DNA of 5,584 nucleotides from NCBI GenBank assembly GCA_035541855.1, contig DATKMM010000042.1, positions 1 to 5,584 of the forward strand. Direction: 5' to 3'. Under the pieces are notes generated by a model. The model was not told where the DNA came from. It was given only the letters and a program-made list of their open reading frames with translations, and did no database searches. Source of the stretch: JAJXYP01 sp035541855 (GTDB taxonomy: Bacteria > Patescibacteriota > Minisyncoccia > UBA6257 > 2-01-FULL-56-20). Positions 4,789-5,584 of this stretch are shown piece by piece; position 1 is the first letter of the stretch, and each line of letters begins with the position of its first letter. A program made the position numbers and the translations under genes.

Positions 4789-5310
4789 TCAGAGCCGCAT
4801 TTTCTTAATCTCTTCGAGGGTTTCCAGCACTTCAGAGAAGTCATTATTTTTAAGAGAGATATTTTTTGAAATAATATTTGGCGGGAACGCTGGTTGGAAA
4901 CCAGTCGAGGATTGGCGCGGTCTTTCTCGCGGCGGCATTACCGAAACGGTTTTCGCCTTGAACTGTTTTGATAACGCACTCGTTACCATTTTGGTAATTT
5001 TTTCAGAATCTGCGGTACTGTTTTGGTAACCGCGCCATCCAGCGGGATCGTTTATGCCGATCAGCCGTTCCTTGCCTTCAATCCGAACATCGATCACTTT
5101 CTTTATATATAATTTTCTCAATGCAAGCGCAATTCCGCTTGGCCAGAGCTTCGCCATCCGAAAATCAAGATTTCTCAAGTTGGCGTACCGATGGTGAAAT
5201 CCGTAGGATGTGCGGACGATGACAAGGAGCACTTTCATTTCCCTAGCGGAAAACCCGCCAGAAATAATCGCCTCCAATAATTCATGCGGGAATCTGGTAT
5301 ATCCCTTCAT
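4789..5310 (-). CDS. Phage replication protein O-like initiator
   Basis: This 173-residue protein begins MKGYTRFPHELLEAI, followed by a helix-rich SAREMKVLLVIVRTSYGFHHR (21-41). That is the pattern of the phage replication protein O N-terminal domain: 'YT.iPNe.le', then 'e.rvll.I.R.TyGf', then a winged-helix region ending ALRKLYIKKVIDV (63-75). In lambda, protein O binds origin iterons and recruits helicase through protein P; I infer a similar initiator role. Residues about 95-145 are a polar, low-complexity linker, and the C-terminal 25 residues form a short charged helix (FSEVLETLEEIKKMRL), shorter than in lambda O. The ATG at 5310 overlaps the stop of the upstream small gene as ATGA, implying coupled translation. 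A longer frame reaching 5532 exists but its N-terminal part is low-quality sequence antisense to nothing conserved and overlaps the small gene, so I reject that start. The linker-coding DNA holds the iteron-like dyads listed separately. Confidence 0.78.
   Translation of the reverse strand: MKGYTRFPHELLEAIISGGFSAREMKVLLVIVRTSYGFHHRYANLRNLDFRMAKLWPSGIALALRKLYIKKVIDVRIEGKERLIGINDPAGWRGYQNSTADSEKITKMVTSALSKQFKAKTVSVMPPRERPRQSSTGFQPAFPPNIISKNISLKNNDFSEVLETLEEIKKMRL
4841..4880. other. A/T-rich segment, candidate DNA-unwinding element
   Basis: By eye count 34 of these 40 bases are A or T, far above the surrounding sequence. It lies within the last codons of the O-like gene, on the downstream side of the dyad array, which is where lambda has its A/T-rich melting region relative to its iterons. 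Confidence 0.45.
4890..4904. repeat. Perfect 15-bp dyad between the iteron array and the A/T-rich segment
   Basis: CTGGTT-GGA-AACCAG is a perfect 6-3-6 inverted repeat. It has the same arm and spacer lengths as the iteron-like dyads, but the half-sites point the other way (TGGTT before AACCA). It may be a further protein-binding site or a small hairpin. Confidence 0.5.
4938..5029. repeat. Four iteron-like 6-3-6 dyads inside the O-like gene, probable replication origin
   Basis: Plus-strand units: TTACCG-AAA-CGGTTT (4938-4952), GAACTG-TTT-TGATAA (4960-4974), TTACCA-TTT-TGGTAA (4983-4997, perfect dyad) and GTACTG-TTT-TGGTAA (5015-5029). The shared half-site is TTACCA or close variants, and the spacer is always AAA or TTT. 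Centres lie at 4945, 4967, 4990 and 5022, giving steps of 22, 23 and 32 bp, close to two, two and three helical turns, so bound proteins would sit on about one face of the DNA. The units fall in the codons for about residues 94-125, the linker between the DNA-binding domain and the C-terminus. Known parallel: lambda carries four O-binding iterons at the equivalent place in gene O. That these are bound by this O-like protein is inference. Confidence 0.62.
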
Positions 5311-5483
5311 GGCCGTTTCGTTTTCTTGCCGCGCCTTCTCGTTTCTATTTTTTGAAGCGTGAGAAAGATGGCGGCGAGCGACCGCAGATATTCCTGCGCC
5401 TGATCGGGCGTGATGCGGGTGCGGTAATGTTCCCACGCATAGTCGATCATCTCCTGCGTCAAGGTATCGCTGAATTGCTCCAT
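5307..5483 (-). CDS. Small hypothetical protein upstream of the replication gene
   Basis: I do not recognise a named family. From ATG 5483 it has 58 residues: a likely two-helix acidic N-terminal part (LTQEMIDYAWEHY, then TPDQAQEYLRSLAAIFLTLQKI) and a very basic C-terminal tail (RRRGKKTKRP). The layout suggests a small nucleic-acid- or partner-binding accessory protein, but that is only inference. Its TGA overlaps the ATG of the O-like gene (ATGA at 5307-5310), so the two are probably translated together. The frame also opens at a TTG at 5567 (86 residues), but the extra 28 residues look unstructured and a candidate promoter overlaps that TTG, so I prefer the ATG. No Shine-Dalgarno site precedes either start. 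Confidence 0.55.
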   Translation of the reverse strand: MEQFSDTLTQEMIDYAWEHYRTRITPDQAQEYLRSLAAIFLTLQKIETRRRGKKTKRP

Positions 5484-5538
5484 GGAGCCAGTTTTGCATG
5501 AGGGCGCGGCAATAAATTCCGCTTTGCGACAAAAACCC

Positions 5539-5567
5539 GATATATTTCCTTCGTTTTTCTTATCCAA
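5539..5567 (-). promoter_or_regulatory. Weak candidate promoter of the small gene and O-like gene
   Basis: TTGGAT (5562-5567), a 17-base spacer, and TATATC (5539-5544) on the minus strand; each box matches 4 of 6 consensus positions. Transcription would start near 5532 with a leader of about 50 bases before ATG 5483. The operon may instead start further right, outside the window. Confidence 0.25.
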
Positions 5568-5584
5568 CTTTGGGCGCGAAACCG

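Larger units (their letters stand above)
3243..5584. mobile_element. One end of an integrated element (serine recombinase plus O-type replication gene); other end outside the window
   Basis: The boundary is inferred. The left end is set within the tRNA-fMet-like sequence, since serine and tyrosine integrases often use tRNA 3' ends and the recombinase gene sits right beside it. To the left lie ordinary chromosomal genes (murD, gatCA); to the right lie only an integrase, an O-like replication initiator with origin-like repeats, and a small hypothetical gene. The right-hand 800 bases are visibly richer in A/T than the host genes. I see no capsid, conjugation or cargo gene, so prophage, plasmid-like integrative element or satellite cannot be told apart. 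The exact crossover base cannot be placed without the other junction. Confidence 0.65.

Noticed and set aside
4938..5029. CRISPR array
   Set aside because: Repeats are only 15 bp, imperfect, dyad-symmetric and within a coding gene, with unequal spacers of 7-17 bp; they fit iterons.
5311..5532. Upstream extension of the O-like protein to 5532 (247 residues)
   Set aside because: The extension is another-frame reading of the small upstream gene; the conserved domain starts at ATG 5310, which has the ATGA overlap.

Overview
The window reads as bacterial chromosome on the left (about 1-3180) and one end of an integrated mobile element on the right (about 3243 to the window end). All protein genes I can support lie on the minus strand, so transcription runs from high to low coordinates. 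Several features suggest a Candidate Phyla Radiation (Patescibacteria, Parcubacteria-like) genome: the style of the MurD and GatA proteins, near-leaderless promoters, few Shine-Dalgarno sites, and a large serine recombinase whose 3' end runs antisense through an initiator-tRNA-like sequence. This is inference from motifs, not a database match. TGA serves as a normal stop at the ends of murD, the hydrolase, the recombinase and both replication-side genes, so code 11 applies and not a TGA-glycine code.

Host part, in order of transcription: an alpha/beta-hydrolase-fold protein whose nucleophile Ser is Gly (2445-3065); a strong intrinsic terminator (2371-2409); murD, the D-glutamate-adding ligase of peptidoglycan synthesis (998-2341); then gatC (671-964) and the first 215 residues of gatA (running off the left edge), two subunits of the tRNA-dependent amidotransferase. 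murD and gatC each have their own promoter, set so close to the ATG that their mRNAs should be leaderless or nearly so.

Junction: 3153-3181 carries a plus-strand promoter pointing into a tRNA-like sequence (3215-3288). Its CAT anticodon and 3' end resemble initiator tRNA-fMet, but conserved positions are altered. This is probably the attachment site. The recombinase gene reads through it on the opposite strand, so its last 35 or so codons come from tRNA antisense and host flank.

Element part, in order of transcription: a small hypothetical protein (5307-5483), an ATGA-coupled phage replication protein O-like initiator (4789-5310), then a strong promoter and the large serine recombinase (3184-4746). 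Inside the O-like gene I found four imperfect 15-bp dyads (6-3-6 layout) at centre spacings of 22, 23 and 32 bp, near whole helical turns. They are followed in the gene's direction by another perfect dyad and a 40-bp segment with 34 A/T. This is the layout of the lambda origin inside gene O and is the most interesting observation here: a probable intragenic replication origin in an element that integrates at tRNA-fMet. The other end of the element lies beyond the window.
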